64,000 nucleotides of DNA from Scalesia atractyloides (Eukaryota; Streptophyta; Magnoliopsida; Asterales; Asteraceae). Below, in pieces: positions 10,991 to 21,875 of this stretch. A model generated the notes under the pieces. The model saw nothing but the letters and a program-made list of their open reading frames with translations. It was not told the DNA's origin and did no database searches. Positions within the stretch are counted from its first letter, which is position 1, and each line of letters starts with the position of its first letter. The position numbers and the translations under genes were made by a program. The stretch covers positions 27,345,857-27,409,856 of the forward strand of contig CAMTDV010000013.1 in NCBI GenBank assembly GCA_947069175.1. The letters run 5' to 3'.

Positions 10991-11833
10991 GTTGTATAAG
11001 ATCTGCGCTGATGATTAAAGCCATAACTCAACGGAACTAATAATTGGTTGAAGGATAATTATAACTCTACTGATAATACGTATAATAATTATAATTTGTA
11101 AATGGTATGTTTTAATTTAAGGAAGTAAAGAAAGAGGATTTGAGTACTCGATATTTTTTATTAGTATCGTTTTCTTTGTATTCTTATACCATGACACATC
11201 TGTTGAGTAGAATTCTTTATAACTTTAGGATTCTTTATAGTATACTAATGTTATTTTTATTCGTCTCAAATAAGATAATTTGTTATTTTTTAATGTCTCG
11301 TGATACTTAAAAAATATTTTTGTATGTGGTCATATGGTGAACTGCAAAGCGGGTAACCGATCAAAATGCTTAGTGGACATGATAATGTTTCATTTTCTTA
11401 GTCATTTGACGTTTTTTTAGTTTAAAAATGTTAATGTTAATGTGACATTTCAAACTTGATTCTTCAATAACAAAACATTTTTTACCACATTAGCATTTTC
11501 AATTTACAAAAAGGTCAAATAAATAATAAAACCGACTCTATATTTGTTGGGACAATCATCAATGCTCGTAGACCAGAAGACCATGGGTTCGTACACACTT
11601 TTTTTAATGATAAATTTCTTCTATTTATGTGAAGAACATGAACCCAAAACTTTTTTCTCTCAAGGTATTTAAAGATTTTATCTTTACCAATGCATCATTA
11701 CCTTATTGGTGTCAGTATCACATGTTAACTCAACATTTTTACTGACAAGTGGCATAAATTAAGAACGTGACTGATATAAATTAATAAACTCCAATTATAT
11801 CTCAAACAACATTAAATGATACCTAGACTTGTT
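10991..11833. other. AT-rich intergenic sequence
   Basis: No gene, RNA or repeat boundary supported. The last 17 bases before the SINE tail (gatacctagactt) are its likely left target duplication. Confidence 0.35.
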
Positions 11834-12081
11834 TTTTTATTAACAGCCAACGGAATTAATCCCAAGCACTCTTTGGTTACCCACTGGACCAAACGGAATA
11901 CTCCGAGAGTAATCCGAGTCCAGCAACAATCCCAGGGAAAATCGGGTAACCCACCCGCCCGTATACACGACGGTGAAATGAAGGATAAAATTCGTTTGGC
12001 TCAAGGATCGGACCCAGGTTTCCTTAGGTCTTCTATCATTGCCCACCAGTGCCTCACTCTGCACTAAGTGAGAGTTGAACC
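11834..12081 (-). mobile_element. tRNA-derived SINE, 3' part (split by copia)
   Basis: Read on the minus strand, this SINE begins at 19,578, is interrupted by the copia element, resumes at 12,081 and ends in an A-rich tail (ttaataaaaaaacaag, complement of 11,830-11,845). This part holds a second tRNA-like stretch (gggtccgatcct). The flanks carry gatacctagactt on the left and gataccaaagactt on the right (19,583-19,596), an imperfect target duplication. Reassembled length is about 0.3 kb. Confidence 0.6.
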
Positions 12082-12546
12082 TGTTCAGTTCTGTTTAAAC
12101 ATAATGAAAAACATGAATGAAATACCTGTGACGGCAGACAGGCCAGCAGAGAATCCAGTCAGAGACGCAGCCATGGAGTTTGACATCTTTGTCAGTGTGT
12201 TTTGTTCCTCCTTAGGGTGTAAGATTATGATGGTGATAACCGAATACTATGGATTAATTCGGTTTAGGTTATATAGAGAAAGATGTGGGACGATGATGAT
12301 AATGATGATGATGATGATAATGATGATGATGATGATGATGTTATGAGTTAAATGTCTAACCCAAAACCTCTCTAATGATCTCCTTATATATACACAAAGG
12401 AAACCTTAATTAGTTAATAAGGGTAATATGGTCCATCAACAATTACCAACTAATATATAATAGGTTTAATATTATTTTGATCTAATATAATATAGATGAG
12501 TATAATGGCTACATGATTAAATATTATAAATATGTTTAATCTTACA
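12082..12546 (-). repeat. Copia 3' LTR
   Basis: Aligns with 19,088-19,518 over its length. Begins (minus strand) TGTAAGATTAAA and ends ..GAACA, with about 3 bp lost near its end. It carries an expanded GAT/ATC microsatellite (12,293-12,343), much shorter in the 5' LTR, and a TATA box (complement of about 12,383-12,392). Confidence 0.9.
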
Positions 12547-12559
12547 TTCTCCCACTTAG
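12547..12559 (-). other. Copia polypurine tract
   Basis: The complement reads ctaagtgggagaa and abuts the 3' LTR start, the position and composition expected for second-strand priming. Confidence 0.75.
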
Positions 12560-12880
12560 CCGAGTAATCATTTATCATGAGTATTAGATAAGTCTGATCA
12601 GGAGTTAACACTCATTTTAGCTTTAAACCAAGAACCGTAGCAGATAAATACAGCTGTTGAATCATCATCCGACTCAGGACCCCCATTAGTCATACTACAA
12701 CCTCAATTTAAAACCTAATAGTTATGATCAAAATATGCAAATAAGCCCTTTAGCATATGAGTTGTATTTATATTGTTATTTGTCTATATGTCACTATACC
12801 GGCATAACATATATTAGAGACATACAAAATCAAGCTGAGTAAATTTCATTAATTAAAACATAAGTAAGTACAATATGCTA

Positions 12881-13720
12881 TTAAATAAGGTCTTTAGTAA
12901 ATCCCATATTCGAAACATGTTCTTCGAAAACTTTAGGAGGGAGACCTGTAGTCATCGGATCCGCAAACATATTTTTAGTACTAATATACTTAATACAAAG
13001 AATATTTTCCTCAACTCGTTCACATACGAACAAGTACTTTGTATCGTGATATAAACCAGCTCCAGTCGAACTATTACTGTTCGAGAAACTAATGGCAGCC
13101 GAGTTATCACAATAAAGCTTCAATGGTCTATAAATGGAATTAACGATTTTGAGTCCACTGATCAGATTTTTAAGCAACATTCTACAGTTGCGTTATAAAC
13201 AGCAATGTATTCTGCCACCGTTGTGGAAGTTGTGGTTAACTGTTGTTTATGACTCTTCCAGGAGATAGGTCCGCCTGCTAACATAAAGATATAGTCTGAA
13301 GTGGATTTCTTGTCATCTTTTCATTTGACAAAATAAGAATCAGAATAGCCTACCACTTCTAAATGATCACTTCTTCTATAAGTCAGTTTATAGTCTTTCG
13401 TCCCTTGCAGATATCTAAGTACTTTCTTAGCTGCTTTCCAGTGATCTAGGCCAGGATTAGTCTGATAACGGCCTAGCATTCCAGCAATATAAGCGGTATC
13501 TGGGCGAGTGCAGACTTGATCAGGCTCCCGACTACTGACGCGTAAGGTATTTGGCTCATCTGCTCCTTTTCAACCTCTGTTGTCGGACATTGGAATGAAC
13601 CGAAAACATCTCCCTTAACTACTGGAGTGACTGAGGGTTTGCACTGTTGCAAGTTATAACATGTAAGGACACGATCTATGTAAGCCTTTTGGGACAATCC
13701 TAAGATCCCTTTGTGTCTGT
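12881..13720 (-). pseudogene. Copia RNase H region
   Basis: Minus-strand pieces include SQIPYASVVGSL (start of the RNase H linker) at 13,473-13,697 and LKLYCDNSAAISFSNS, DTKY and KNMFADPMTTGLP at 12,881-13,180, the normal copia RNase H blocks. The segments lie in different frames with stops between. The final residues (SNMGFTKDLI) and stop at 12,881 look like the natural pol C-terminus. Confidence 0.8.
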
Positions 13721-13721
13721 C

Positions 13722-14470
13722 TCAGTGAATTTCGATGCCAATGACGTAAGAAGCATCTCTGAGATCCTTCATGTCAAAGTTATGCGAGAGTAATCGCTTC
13801 GACCCATGCAACATGTCTAAACTATTACTTGCCAATAGAATATCATCTACGTAAAGGACAAGTATAGTAAAGTTGCTCCCACTCATCTTGAGGTAGGTGC
13901 ATTGATCCACTTGATTCTTTATAAAACCTTGTTTCTTCATGACTTCATCAAACTTAAGGTACCATTGACGTGATGCTTGTTTTAACCCGTAAATGGATTT
14001 CTTCAACTTATAGACCAGATGCTCCTGGCCTTCGGATTTAAAGCCTTCAGGTTGTTTCATGTAAACATCTTCGTCTAAATCTCTGTTAAGGAAAGCGGTT
14101 TTAACGTCTATCTGATGCAACTCTAAATTAAAATGAGCTACTAGGGCCATAATGATCCTTACTGAATCTTTACGAGAGACAGGTGAAAACATCTCTTGAT
14201 AATCAATTCCCTATTTCTGAGTGTAGCCCTTTTCAACCAATCTCGCTTTATAGCGTTTAATGTTCCCATTTGGATCTAGTTTTGTTTTGAATACCGATTT
14301 ACATCCTACGGGTTTGACACCGTTGGGTAATTCTACCAAATCCAAAACGTCATTTTTCTTCCTGGATTCAAGCTCATCATTCATTGCTTTATTTCATTCA
14401 GAAGACTGATCACTGCTAATGGCTTCATTATAAGAGATAGGATCATTGAGCTTTCCGGTATCGATTTCAG
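13722..14470 (-). pseudogene. Copia reverse transcriptase
   Basis: A 156-residue open segment at 13,722-14,192 holds FSPVSRKDSVRIIMALVAHF, DVKTAFLNRDLDEDVYMKQP, SIYGLKQASRQWYLKFDEV and the catalytic LVLYVDDILLAS motif. Upstream to about 14,470 the earlier RT blocks (LPNGVKPVGCK, YKARLVEKGYTQK) continue, with an in-frame TAG near 14,211. RT would copy element RNA into cDNA in the virus-like particle. The protein is interrupted and cannot be made as one chain. Confidence 0.85.
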
Positions 14471-14759
14471 TCAGGTAGGTAACATAATCATCCCAATTAG
14501 TAGGCCTTCTTTGCCTGGATGACCTCCTGAGTTGATTATCAGGTTCAGCGGTGTCTTAGTTTTGAGCGTTTGATGTGCCTTCGTTATGAGATATAATGGG
14601 TTCTGGTTGTGGAGGTAAATTTGGAGTTGGTGCAGTAGCTTCAGGTGCAATTGTTGCATTGGGTACAAAAGGAGTAAACGGAGTAATCGTAAGCGACGAG
14701 TCTCTCCCCCCGCGTCTTGTACTTCTCGCAATTCTTCATAAGGGTTGAACTGCTCCCAC
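14471..14759 (-). pseudogene. Copia integrase-RT linker
   Basis: Degenerate Ser/Thr/Pro/Leu-rich linker between integrase and RT. The 86-residue open frame here is probably a shifted frame. No catalytic motif. Confidence 0.4.
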
Positions 14760-15872
14760 TGACCTTAAAATCCTCCTAGAACGCGGCATGCTTGGTTTCA
14801 ACAATACGGGTGACATGGGAAGGACAATAGAAATGATAACCCTTTGAGTGATCAGGATACCCGATAAAGAAGCAGGTAACTGTTTTAGGGCCAAGTTTCC
14901 TTAGGAAAGGATTGTAAAGTTTTGCTTCAGCAATGCTGCCCCATACTTTCATATATTTAAGACTCGGTTTCCATCCTGACCAAAGTTCAAAAGGAGTTTT
15001 AGGGACAGACTTAGAAGAAACTCTATTGAGTATATGAACAGCTGCTTTTAACGGTTCAGTCTAGCGGAAATAATGGTAAATTAGTGTTGGCTAACATACT
15101 GCGCACCATGTTCATAAGGGTATGATTTCTTCATTCAACGACACCATTCTGCTGAGGTGTACCTGGCATGGTGTATTAGTTTACAATCCCCTGTCCCTTA
15201 CAGAACTCATAAAATGGACCAGGAACTTGACCCACATCAGTATGTCTTCCATAATATTCACCGCCTCTATCTGATCTCACAACTTTAATTTGACGATCTA
15301 GTTGTTTTTCATTCAGTTTTATAATCTTTAGAACTTGTAAGAGATTCATATTTTTTCTTAATGAGATACAAGTACATGTAACGAGAATAATCATCAATGA
15401 AAGTGATAAATGAAGTATGTCCTGTTATGCCAACGATTTGATTAGGACCACTAATGTCAGTATCAATGAGTTCTAATAAATAGAGCTCCTAGTGGCACCT
15501 TTCTTATTCGCTAATGTCATTTTACCTTTAAGACATTTGACACATGTTTCAAAATCAGTGAAATCGAGAGGATGTAAGACTTCATCCTTTACGAGTCGAT
15601 TTAATCGTTCTCATGAGATGTGGCCTAAACGTTGATGCCACAATATGGATGAAGTCTCTAAGTCTCGATTTTGTTTCATCTTTGTGAGTGATTCATTAAT
15701 ATTATATGACAACAAAGATTTGGAAAAGTCATCATCTCTAATCTATAGAGACCATCATCCAAAATGCTAGTACCATAAACCACAGAATCACAGAGAATAG
15801 AGAGTTTGCGATGACCATGAGTAATATCAAAATCGTCTATGTCTAACTTTGGTTCTGATACAAGGTTCCGAG
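14760..15872 (-). pseudogene. Copia integrase core
   Basis: Best-preserved block is at 15,176-15,397 (LDRQIKVVRSDRGGEYYGRH, then GQGIVN), containing the second catalytic Asp of the DDE integrase in RSDRGGEY. Downstream frames recover the GTPQQNGV-type block near 15,120-15,170. Several frameshifts and stops break it. Confidence 0.75.
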
Positions 15873-16118
15873 TTACCTCAGGAACATATAAGGTATCATA
15901 AGTTTAATGCATAAACCAGTTTTCATAAATAATTGTAAAATTCCTATGGCCTTCACTTCTAATTCTCTATCATCCCCCACTTTAAGTGTTCTTTGGTTTC
16001 TTCCCAGCCTCCGATTTGTAAGGAATCCCTGAGTAGAGTTAGTGACATGAGTCATAGCACCAGAATCAAACCACCAAGAGTTAGCAGGTACATTAATATT
16101 ATAGGACTCAAGTATCAT
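15873..16118 (-). pseudogene. Copia protease region
   Basis: The minus strand reads NSWWFDSGAMTHVTN, where DSG is the aspartic protease active-site motif of copia elements, followed by LKVGDDRELEVKAIG. The region leads into the GAG-pre-integrase domain. The frame ends prematurely at 15,873. Confidence 0.75.
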
Positions 16119-16172
16119 GAAAAAATCATTACGTTTCTTAGCCAGCCACTCCTTAAAGTCAGGGCATTCCTT

Positions 16173-16364
16173 CTACTTATGTGTTGTCTTTTTATAGAAC
16201 CTGCAGTAGGGTTTGCCTAAGGAGTTCTTAGAGCTGGAAGGCAGACTTGTAATAGGATTGGGCTTTTGGACTTTAGAAACATCCTCCCTTGGATTAGTGT
16301 TCTTCCTATTCTTAGAGCTGGAGGTAGTAAAGTGTGCAACATCAGTAGTCTGATCCATCTTCAT
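16173..16364 (-). pseudogene. Copia gag nucleocapsid end with mutated zinc knuckle
   Basis: The knuckle reads CRFYKKTTHK, then a TAG stop, then KEC. In the CCHC pattern the second Cys is Tyr, and a stop lies inside the motif, so RNA binding by this copy is lost. The upstream Ser/Asn/Lys-rich stretch is typical of copia gag C-termini. Confidence 0.7.
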
Positions 16365-16376
16365 ACGCTTCTCCTA

Positions 16377-17003
16377 CTACACGAACATGGCGATCAACTC
16401 ACTCATCGACCATTTTTCTTTTTGAGTGTTGTAATTGATCTTGAATGCTTCATAGGACGAAGGAAGCGAAGTCATGATGAAATGAACAAGAAAACCATCA
16501 CTAATCGCCATGTCTAATCCCTTGAGCTTATGGGCCATGTCGTTCATCATCATGATGTGTTCATGGATGCCGCTCCTCCCATCATACTTAGTAGTCACCA
16601 ACTTGAGGATTAGAGTACTAGCGTGTGCTTTAGACGTTCCCTTAAACTGCTCCTCCACAGAAGCCAAGAAGGTTTTAGCATCTTCAGAATGAGGAATAGC
16701 TTCTCGAATTGTATTGCTTATGGACTGCTTTATGAACATGAGAGACATGCGGTTACACCTAGCCCATTTTTCATGAGCCAGCTGCTCAGCAGCGGTACTT
16801 TGAGGAGTAAGGTCTTCAGGCTTATTCTCTCTTAAAGCGTAATCGAAATCCAGCAAAGCAAGAGTAAGCATGAGAGAGTCTTTCCATATAGCAAAGTTAT
16901 CACCAGTCAATGGTGGAATCCCGAAATTGGGCGCTGATAGTGGAAATAATATGAGCAAAATTATGATACTAAGAAAAAAAGTCTTAATGTGATCTAAGGG
17001 CAA
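16377..17003 (-). pseudogene. Copia gag (capsid)
   Basis: A 208-residue open frame with the copia gag capsid signature: LTGDNFAIWKDSLMLTLALL near the N-terminus, then AHEKWARCNRMSLMFIKQSI, FKGTSKAHASTLILKLV, SGIHEHIMMMNDMAHKLKGL and FLVHFIMTSLPSSYEAFKIN. This corresponds to the UBN2-type gag family. It would form the virus-like particle shell. The first about 25 residues are hydrophobic and may be non-native sequence read through upstream of a later start. It ends at a stop before the zinc knuckle. Its 5' part is duplicated at 17,293-17,616. Confidence 0.85.
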
Positions 17004-17975
17004 GTTACACTAAGGCAGGCATAAGAAATGACCATTTTAATTATGAAGTTGTGATATTGTCTACTACTAACATCAAAATAATAGACTTAGTTAAAATTCT
17101 AGTTAAATGAAGACAAATCAGTTTTGGCCAGAAGTGTAGTCATCTAAGTATGTGTGCAAAGTAATTGTGACAAATCAGCTTTGGCCAGAAATGAGACAAT
17201 CACTTTAATTATGCACTCGTTAAGTACGCTAGACATAAATGAATTAAATCAGCTTTGGCCAGAAATAAGACATTTACGTTTGTAAGGCATAATTAACATA
17301 GCTTTTGTATTAGAGTACTAGCGTGTGCTTTAGACGTTCCCTTGAACTGCTCCTCCACAGAAGCCAAGTAGGTTTTAGCATCTTTAGAATCAGGAATGGC
17401 CCCTCGAATTGCATTGCTTATGGATTGCTTCATGAACATGAGAGACATGCGGTTACACCTAGTCCATTTTTCATGAGCCAAGTGCTCAGCTTCGGTACTC
17501 TGAGGAGTAAGGTCTTCAGGCTTATTCTCCAGCAAAGCAAGAGTAAGCATAAGAGAGTCTTTCCATGTAGCAAAGTTATCATCAGTCAATGGTGGAATCC
17601 CGCAATTGGGTACTGAGAGTGGAAATAATGTGAGTAAATTATGATACTAAGAAAGAAGTCTTGATGTGATCTAAGGGCAACTTACACTAAGGCAGGCATA
17701 AGTGATGACCATTTTAGTTATGAAGTTGTGATATTGTCTATTACTAACATCAAAATAGTAGACTTAGTTAAAATTCTACTTAAATGAAGACAAATCAGCT
17801 TTGGCCAGAAGTGTAATCATCTAAGTACAGCAAAATAATTGTGACAAATCAGCTTTGGCCAGAAATGAGACAATCATTTTAATTATGCACTTGTTAAATA
17901 TGCTAGACATGAATGAATTAAATCAGCTTTGGCCAGAAATAAGAAATTCACGTTTGTACTACATAATTAACATAG
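16611..17975. repeat. 700-bp tandem duplication of gag start plus leader
   Basis: tagagtacta at 16,611 recurs at 17,311, exactly 700 bp later, and sequence matches through to about 17,975 with scattered changes. Each unit holds the gag 5' part and leader DNA with three copies of aaatcagctttggccagaa. Confidence 0.9.
17293..17616 (-). pseudogene. Duplicated copia gag 5' part
   Basis: Encodes DNFATWKDSLMLTLALL through FKGTSKAHASTLIQKL, closely matching residues in the gag at 16,377-17,003 but lacking an internal block of about 7 residues (the DFDYALR part). It lies in the second unit of a 700-bp tandem duplication and runs into leader sequence, so it is truncated. Confidence 0.85.
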
Positions 17976-18224
17976 CTTTTGTAATACTTGAACAATAAAT
18001 AGATGCATCAAATCACCTTTGGGCAGAAGTGATACATCAGAAGATCATTCAAGTTAAGCTATTTGGTTTTGTAAAAGGTTATCTGATTATGATTAATTAA
18101 GTATTTACAAAACCATTTATTTAATAGCAAACCCCCTATTAGCGCGAATCGAACTTAGTGGATTTCGAATAATAGCCTAATGTCGTAATGAGATTTCGGA
18201 TAAAATCTTGGATTTCGGATGAGA

Positions 18225-18545
18225 CTCGAATTTGTCTGAAACGGGCATCTCGAATGAGTTTTGGATGAGACTTGAATTAGTTCGAGATGGGCATCTTGGA
18301 TGAGTTTCAGATTAGTCCGAGATGGGCATCTCGGATGAGTTTCGGATTAGTCCGAGATGGTGATCTCGGATGAGACTCGAATTAGTTCGGGATAGGCATC
18401 TCGGATGAGACTTGAATTAGTCCGGGATAGGCATCTCAGATGAGACTCGAATTAGTCCGAGATGGGCATCTCGGAGGAACCTCTGATGAGACGCAAATTA
18501 GTTCGAGATGAGCATCCCGAATGGATCTCGGATCAATCTGAAACT
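18225..18545. repeat. 35-bp minisatellite in the copia leader
   Basis: The gcatctcggatgagactcga-type unit repeats with anchors at 18,245, 18,291, 18,326, 18,361, 18,396, 18,431, 18,466 and 18,512. Spacing is 35 bp except two of 46 bp. It lies between the PBS and gag. Confidence 0.9.
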
Positions 18546-19073
18546 TGTCCTCCAAGATTTCGAATTCTCTAATCAGGGCAGTTAGTTGTGATAAGTTTTG
18601 AAATTCGAAAATTAAGGGATTATGAGATATCTTTTTTCCTTTTTAATATCAATTTAGTTTATGTAATTATTTCGAAAATTATATCCTTTTATAACAATAA
18701 CAAATTTCGAAAAGTTTTAATTAGATAAAATATATCAAAACCAAGAAAAACACCCGATAATCCGAATTACAATCCAAAATATAGGATTTTTTTCGAATTT
18801 CATAAGAACATGTGATGAACCCTAAAAAAACATAAAACCAAGTTCTGGAATCCGACAACTGAAACTTTAACATATTATGCAGATTTTGGAACAGTGGCAT
18901 TTCGGATGTGATTAAACATCTATTTAAATCATAAAATCCGAATTTTTTTAACTCAAAATTATGTGATTTCGAAACAGTGATTTCGAATTATTATTAGGTT
19001 TTCAAAAATTCTGTTTTCCATATTTTTAATCCAAGAATAATGGATTCAAAACAGAATTGATTTACCAACATAT
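18546..19073 (-). other. Copia untranslated leader
   Basis: AT-rich, non-coding sequence between the PBS and the minisatellite; no gag frame is present. Confidence 0.5.
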
Positions 19074-19085
19074 GCTCTGATATCA
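19074..19085 (-). other. Copia primer-binding site
   Basis: The complement reads tgatatcagagc, one mismatch from the plant tRNA-iMet complement tggtatcagagc, and starts 2 bp inside the 5' LTR. Confidence 0.85.
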
Positions 19086-19087
19086 CA

Positions 19088-19518
19088 TGTTGATCAGTTC
19101 TGTTTAAACATAATGGAAAACATGAATGAAATAACTGTGACAGCAGACAGACCAGCAGAGAATCCAGTTAGGGACGTAGCCATGGAGTTCGACATCTTTA
19201 TCAGTGTGTTCTGGTTCCTCCTTAGGGTGTAAGATTATGATGGTGATAACCGAATACTAGGGATTAATTTAGTTTAGGTGATGGAGAGGGAGATTGGGAC
19301 GATGATGATGACGATGTTATGAGTAAAATGTCTAACCCTAAACCTCTCTAATGATCTCCTTATTATACGCCTAGAAGGTAATTAGTTAATAAATGTAATA
19401 TGGTTCATCAACAATTACCAACTAATATGTAATAGGTTTAATATTACTGTGATCTAATATAATTTAAATAGTTATAATGGTTACATGATTAAATATTATA
19501 AATATATTTAATCTTACA
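19088..19518 (-). repeat. Copia 5' LTR
   Basis: 431 bp, TG..CA on the minus strand, matching the 3' LTR at 12,082-12,546. The divergence between the LTRs (substitutions, microsatellite length, small indels) indicates an old insertion. The TATA region is eroded here (tataataagg, complement near 19,361). Confidence 0.9.
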
Positions 19519-19578
19519 GAACCTGCATCTCTCGAAAGAAATGTAAGTCTTCCACCAGTTGATCTAGAGATCATTGAC
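19519..19578 (-). mobile_element. tRNA-derived SINE, 5' part with pol III boxes
   Basis: The minus strand holds an A-box-like tagatcaactggtgg and, across the copia junction, a B-box-like ggttcaactct about 40 bp later. This is the 5' head of the SINE whose tail is at 11,834. The copia element inserted within or next to the B box. Confidence 0.6.
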
Positions 19579-19702
19579 GATACCAAAGACTTAAGACAGA
19601 CAAATTCATACTTAACCCTGCATTATTAATTCAACATTACATCCTATGCCATAATCAGGTAACATAACAATACAAGAAAGATATAGCAGAAGCAAAAACT
19701 GA

Positions 19703-19990
19703 TCATGTTGTCGAAGAGGTTGCGGTTGCTGGATATCGGGTAAGGTTTAGGCGCATAATGATTGACTTCATCAAATTTCCAAGATACAAATATTCCCTAA
19801 TCTTTATCCCTGTCGTAACAAATTTCAATTCGGGGTCATAGTATCTCCCGATCGGCTTGCCATCCAAATCCACAACAACCGCCCCTGCGTTTCTCTCCAT
19901 CGAAGGTCTTTGAAAATACTTATCTAGAAATGCAAGGAACTTCCGGATGTATGGGTATTTACGTGCAAGATCCCACTCGAATGTAAGCTC
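19703..19990 (-). pseudogene. SSL pseudogene exon 4
   Basis: Acceptor cctag, then ELTFEWDLARKYPYIRKFLA, MERNAGAVVVDLDGKPIGRY, TTGIKIREYLYLGNLMKSII, ending at TGA (19,703). Intact; the final residues after RYPA (TATSSTT) are a typical variable tail. Confidence 0.9.
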
Positions 19991-20396
19991 CTAGGAAAAG
20001 AAATTAAAAGCTTTATTAAGGGTTATGTTAATTTGATTATAAGCCTTATAAACGGAACCAAAAACATTATTACATTTTTTTGTCCAAATGGGTCTCTCTT
20101 CGTTTGTAGACAAAAATCAATTGTTTAACTAACCAATTTCCTTTTAAATGGGTCAAAAGTAAAAAAGTTAAGCTAGCAATGTAACATGTCAAACGGGTTG
20201 GAAGTTAGCAATACATAAAATATGGATCGAAAGTGTTTACCTACTTATACTAAAAAAATCAATTTTAACCCGTTACCCAGGTCGCGTTAAGTGTCCATAT
20301 TAACATCTCTATTTAACATAGTTTTAACATTAAGGATCCTAATACAAGATTTATTAACTTAATCGCAATTATACAAAACTTAAATAGCCAACTTAC
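19991..20396 (-). other. SSL intron 3
   Basis: GT..AG intron of 406 bp, AT-rich, with no inserted element recognised. Confidence 0.75.
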
Positions 20397-20529
20397 CGTG
20401 GGGATTGCAATCCAATAGTAGCCCTCGCCATCGTAACGAATATTGTCGGGTATACCAGGCAATCTGTCGATAAATACATCTATGGAACCAGCTTTTTCCC
20501 CTTGTATGTAGTACCTTTTACATCTCAAC
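20397..20529 (-). pseudogene. SSL pseudogene exon 3
   Basis: Acceptor cag at 20,530-20,532; reads LRCKRYYIQGEKAGSIDVFI then DRLPGIPDNIRYDGEGYYWI AIPT; donor ACG|GTAAGT at 20,391-20,396. No lesion seen in this exon. Confidence 0.9.
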
Positions 20530-20934
20530 CTGCCATTTCAATGACCAAAATATCAAATCTCTATGTTACTGAGGCTTCTCCCGATGTAGATGTACGAAGA
20601 AATGACGTTTGGATGAAAATGACAAAAAATCGCGAAAGTAAAGGTCAATATGGTATAAAAAAAGTTGTTTTGGATGAATCTAGCAAACATGCCCAAACCT
20701 CAAGGACGATTTTGGCAATTTACTCATTAAAATAATATCTAATTGGTTCAAACAAACCAACATTTGAAAATACAATCCAAGCGATTTAACATTTTTGGTT
20801 TTTAGGAGTACGTTTAAAATTGACCATTTGACCCGTTTAAAAATAAAACCCAACCCAAATCAACCCATAATCATGTAAAATGAGTTGAAATTGCAGACTT
20901 CTAGAAATAAGTGATTTAAGTTACATCGCAGTTT
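20530..20934 (-). other. SSL intron 2
   Basis: GT..AG intron of 405 bp. An antisense open frame inside (20,502-20,735) shows no family signature and is judged spurious. Confidence 0.7.
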
Positions 20935-21224
20935 TACAGAAGATAACAAAGTCTTGATCAGGGGACATTTCAACACCATTGGCATAGTACAGGTCTCGAG
21001 CAATAACTTTGGTCTGTTTTGTCGACGGATCATAACTCATGAATCTACCATAAGGACGGCCTTCTAATATGTCTAACATGAAATTGTGCTAGTCATACTT
21101 CCAAGAGGCATCCGTGAAGTACAATACACCGTTCTTTGCAACTGCTACAGCATCCGTTGTTGCAAATTTTACACCATACTGTCAATACTTCTTTCTTGGC
21201 ATCTTTGGCTATTTTAAGAATACC
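20935..21224 (-). pseudogene. SSL pseudogene exon 2
   Basis: Reads GILKIAKDAKKEVLT, then after a frame break YGVKFATTDAVAVAKNGVLY, FTDASWKYD, a TAG stop (21,089-21,091), HNFMLDILEGRPYGRFMSYD and YYANGVEMSPDQDFVIFCKT. It ends GCGAT|GTAACT, and the phase fits exon 3. The bases before the exon are tttctttg rather than an AG acceptor; an AG copy lies about 30 bp upstream in a short tandem duplication. Confidence 0.85.
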
Positions 21225-21474
21225 CAAAGAAAAAAAATCCAGAAGTTACCCTAAGAAAAAAAAATCCAGAAGTTAATGTTACACTTGATAAATTGTACAA
21301 GTGACTTCTGAGAAATTAAGGACTAATTATATAATTAATAGATATTTTAGTACCTATAAATATTTAAGGACTAATTATATAATTAATAGCTATTTTAGTA
21401 CCTGTAAATTTTTTTCATGTGGTCCAATATAATCTCATGTACTTGTTTTTAAGCTTTGGCAATCTTTTTCAAAC
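21225..21474 (-). other. SSL intron 1, acceptor-proximal part with tandem duplication
   Basis: On the minus strand a unit of about 30 bp (taacttctggatttttttt followed by ctt[ag/tg]gg) occurs twice just before exon 2. The distal copy keeps the AG; the proximal one has TG. Confidence 0.65.
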
Positions 21475-21699
21475 GAGTAAATTGCACAAAACGTCCTTTA
21501 TGTTTTCTCAAACTTGCAGGTTTCAGCCTTAATGTTTAAAAGTTGCCAAAACCAGCCTTTACGTTTATTTTTGTTGCCGGTTCAGTCCTTTATTACTAAC
21601 CAAGTTAATTATCTCAGTTTATTTCCCTCACATGCCTAACATGTGAGGGTATATTCGTCATTTTGTTTCCTCTTCTTATAAAACCCTAAAAAAAACACA

Positions 21700-21812
21700 T
21701 CACCTCTTCACCGACACCACCTCCTCTGCCGCCACCACCTCATCCACCGCCACCACCTCCACCTCCGACACCACCTCCTCTGCCACCACCTCCACCTCCG
21801 CCACCGGATAAA
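21700..21812. repeat. CCACCACCTCC low-complexity tract
   Basis: Simple GGN/NCC-rich run inside the Pack-MULE 5' part. It creates a poly-Gly reading frame on the minus strand that is not considered a gene. Confidence 0.8.
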
Positions 21813-21875
21813 CATAAAAAAAATACTGTCTCAAAATAAACATTGTTGATAGTCTCGTACCTGCGATGAAGGTGC

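Larger units (their letters stand above)
12077..19523 (-). mobile_element. Ty1/copia retrotransposon, full length but broken (12,082-19,518)
   Basis: The element has two LTRs, a PBS, gag-pol remnants in copia order (gag, protease, integrase, RT, RNase H on the minus strand) and a polypurine tract. It is flanked by identical 5-bp duplications gaacc at 12,077-12,081 and 19,519-19,523. Many stops and frameshifts make it non-autonomous today. Odd points are a 700-bp tandem duplication of the gag start and a long leader with a 35-bp minisatellite. It sits about 180 bp downstream of the strictosidine-synthase-like pseudogene's stop codon and splits a SINE. Confidence 0.93.

Noticed and set aside
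11816..12067. Overlapping 83- and 74-residue proteins on the two strands
   Set aside because: Both are translations of the tRNA-derived SINE.
18225..18545. CRISPR-like array
   Set aside because: Pure tandem repeat of 35 bp without spacers, inside a copia leader.
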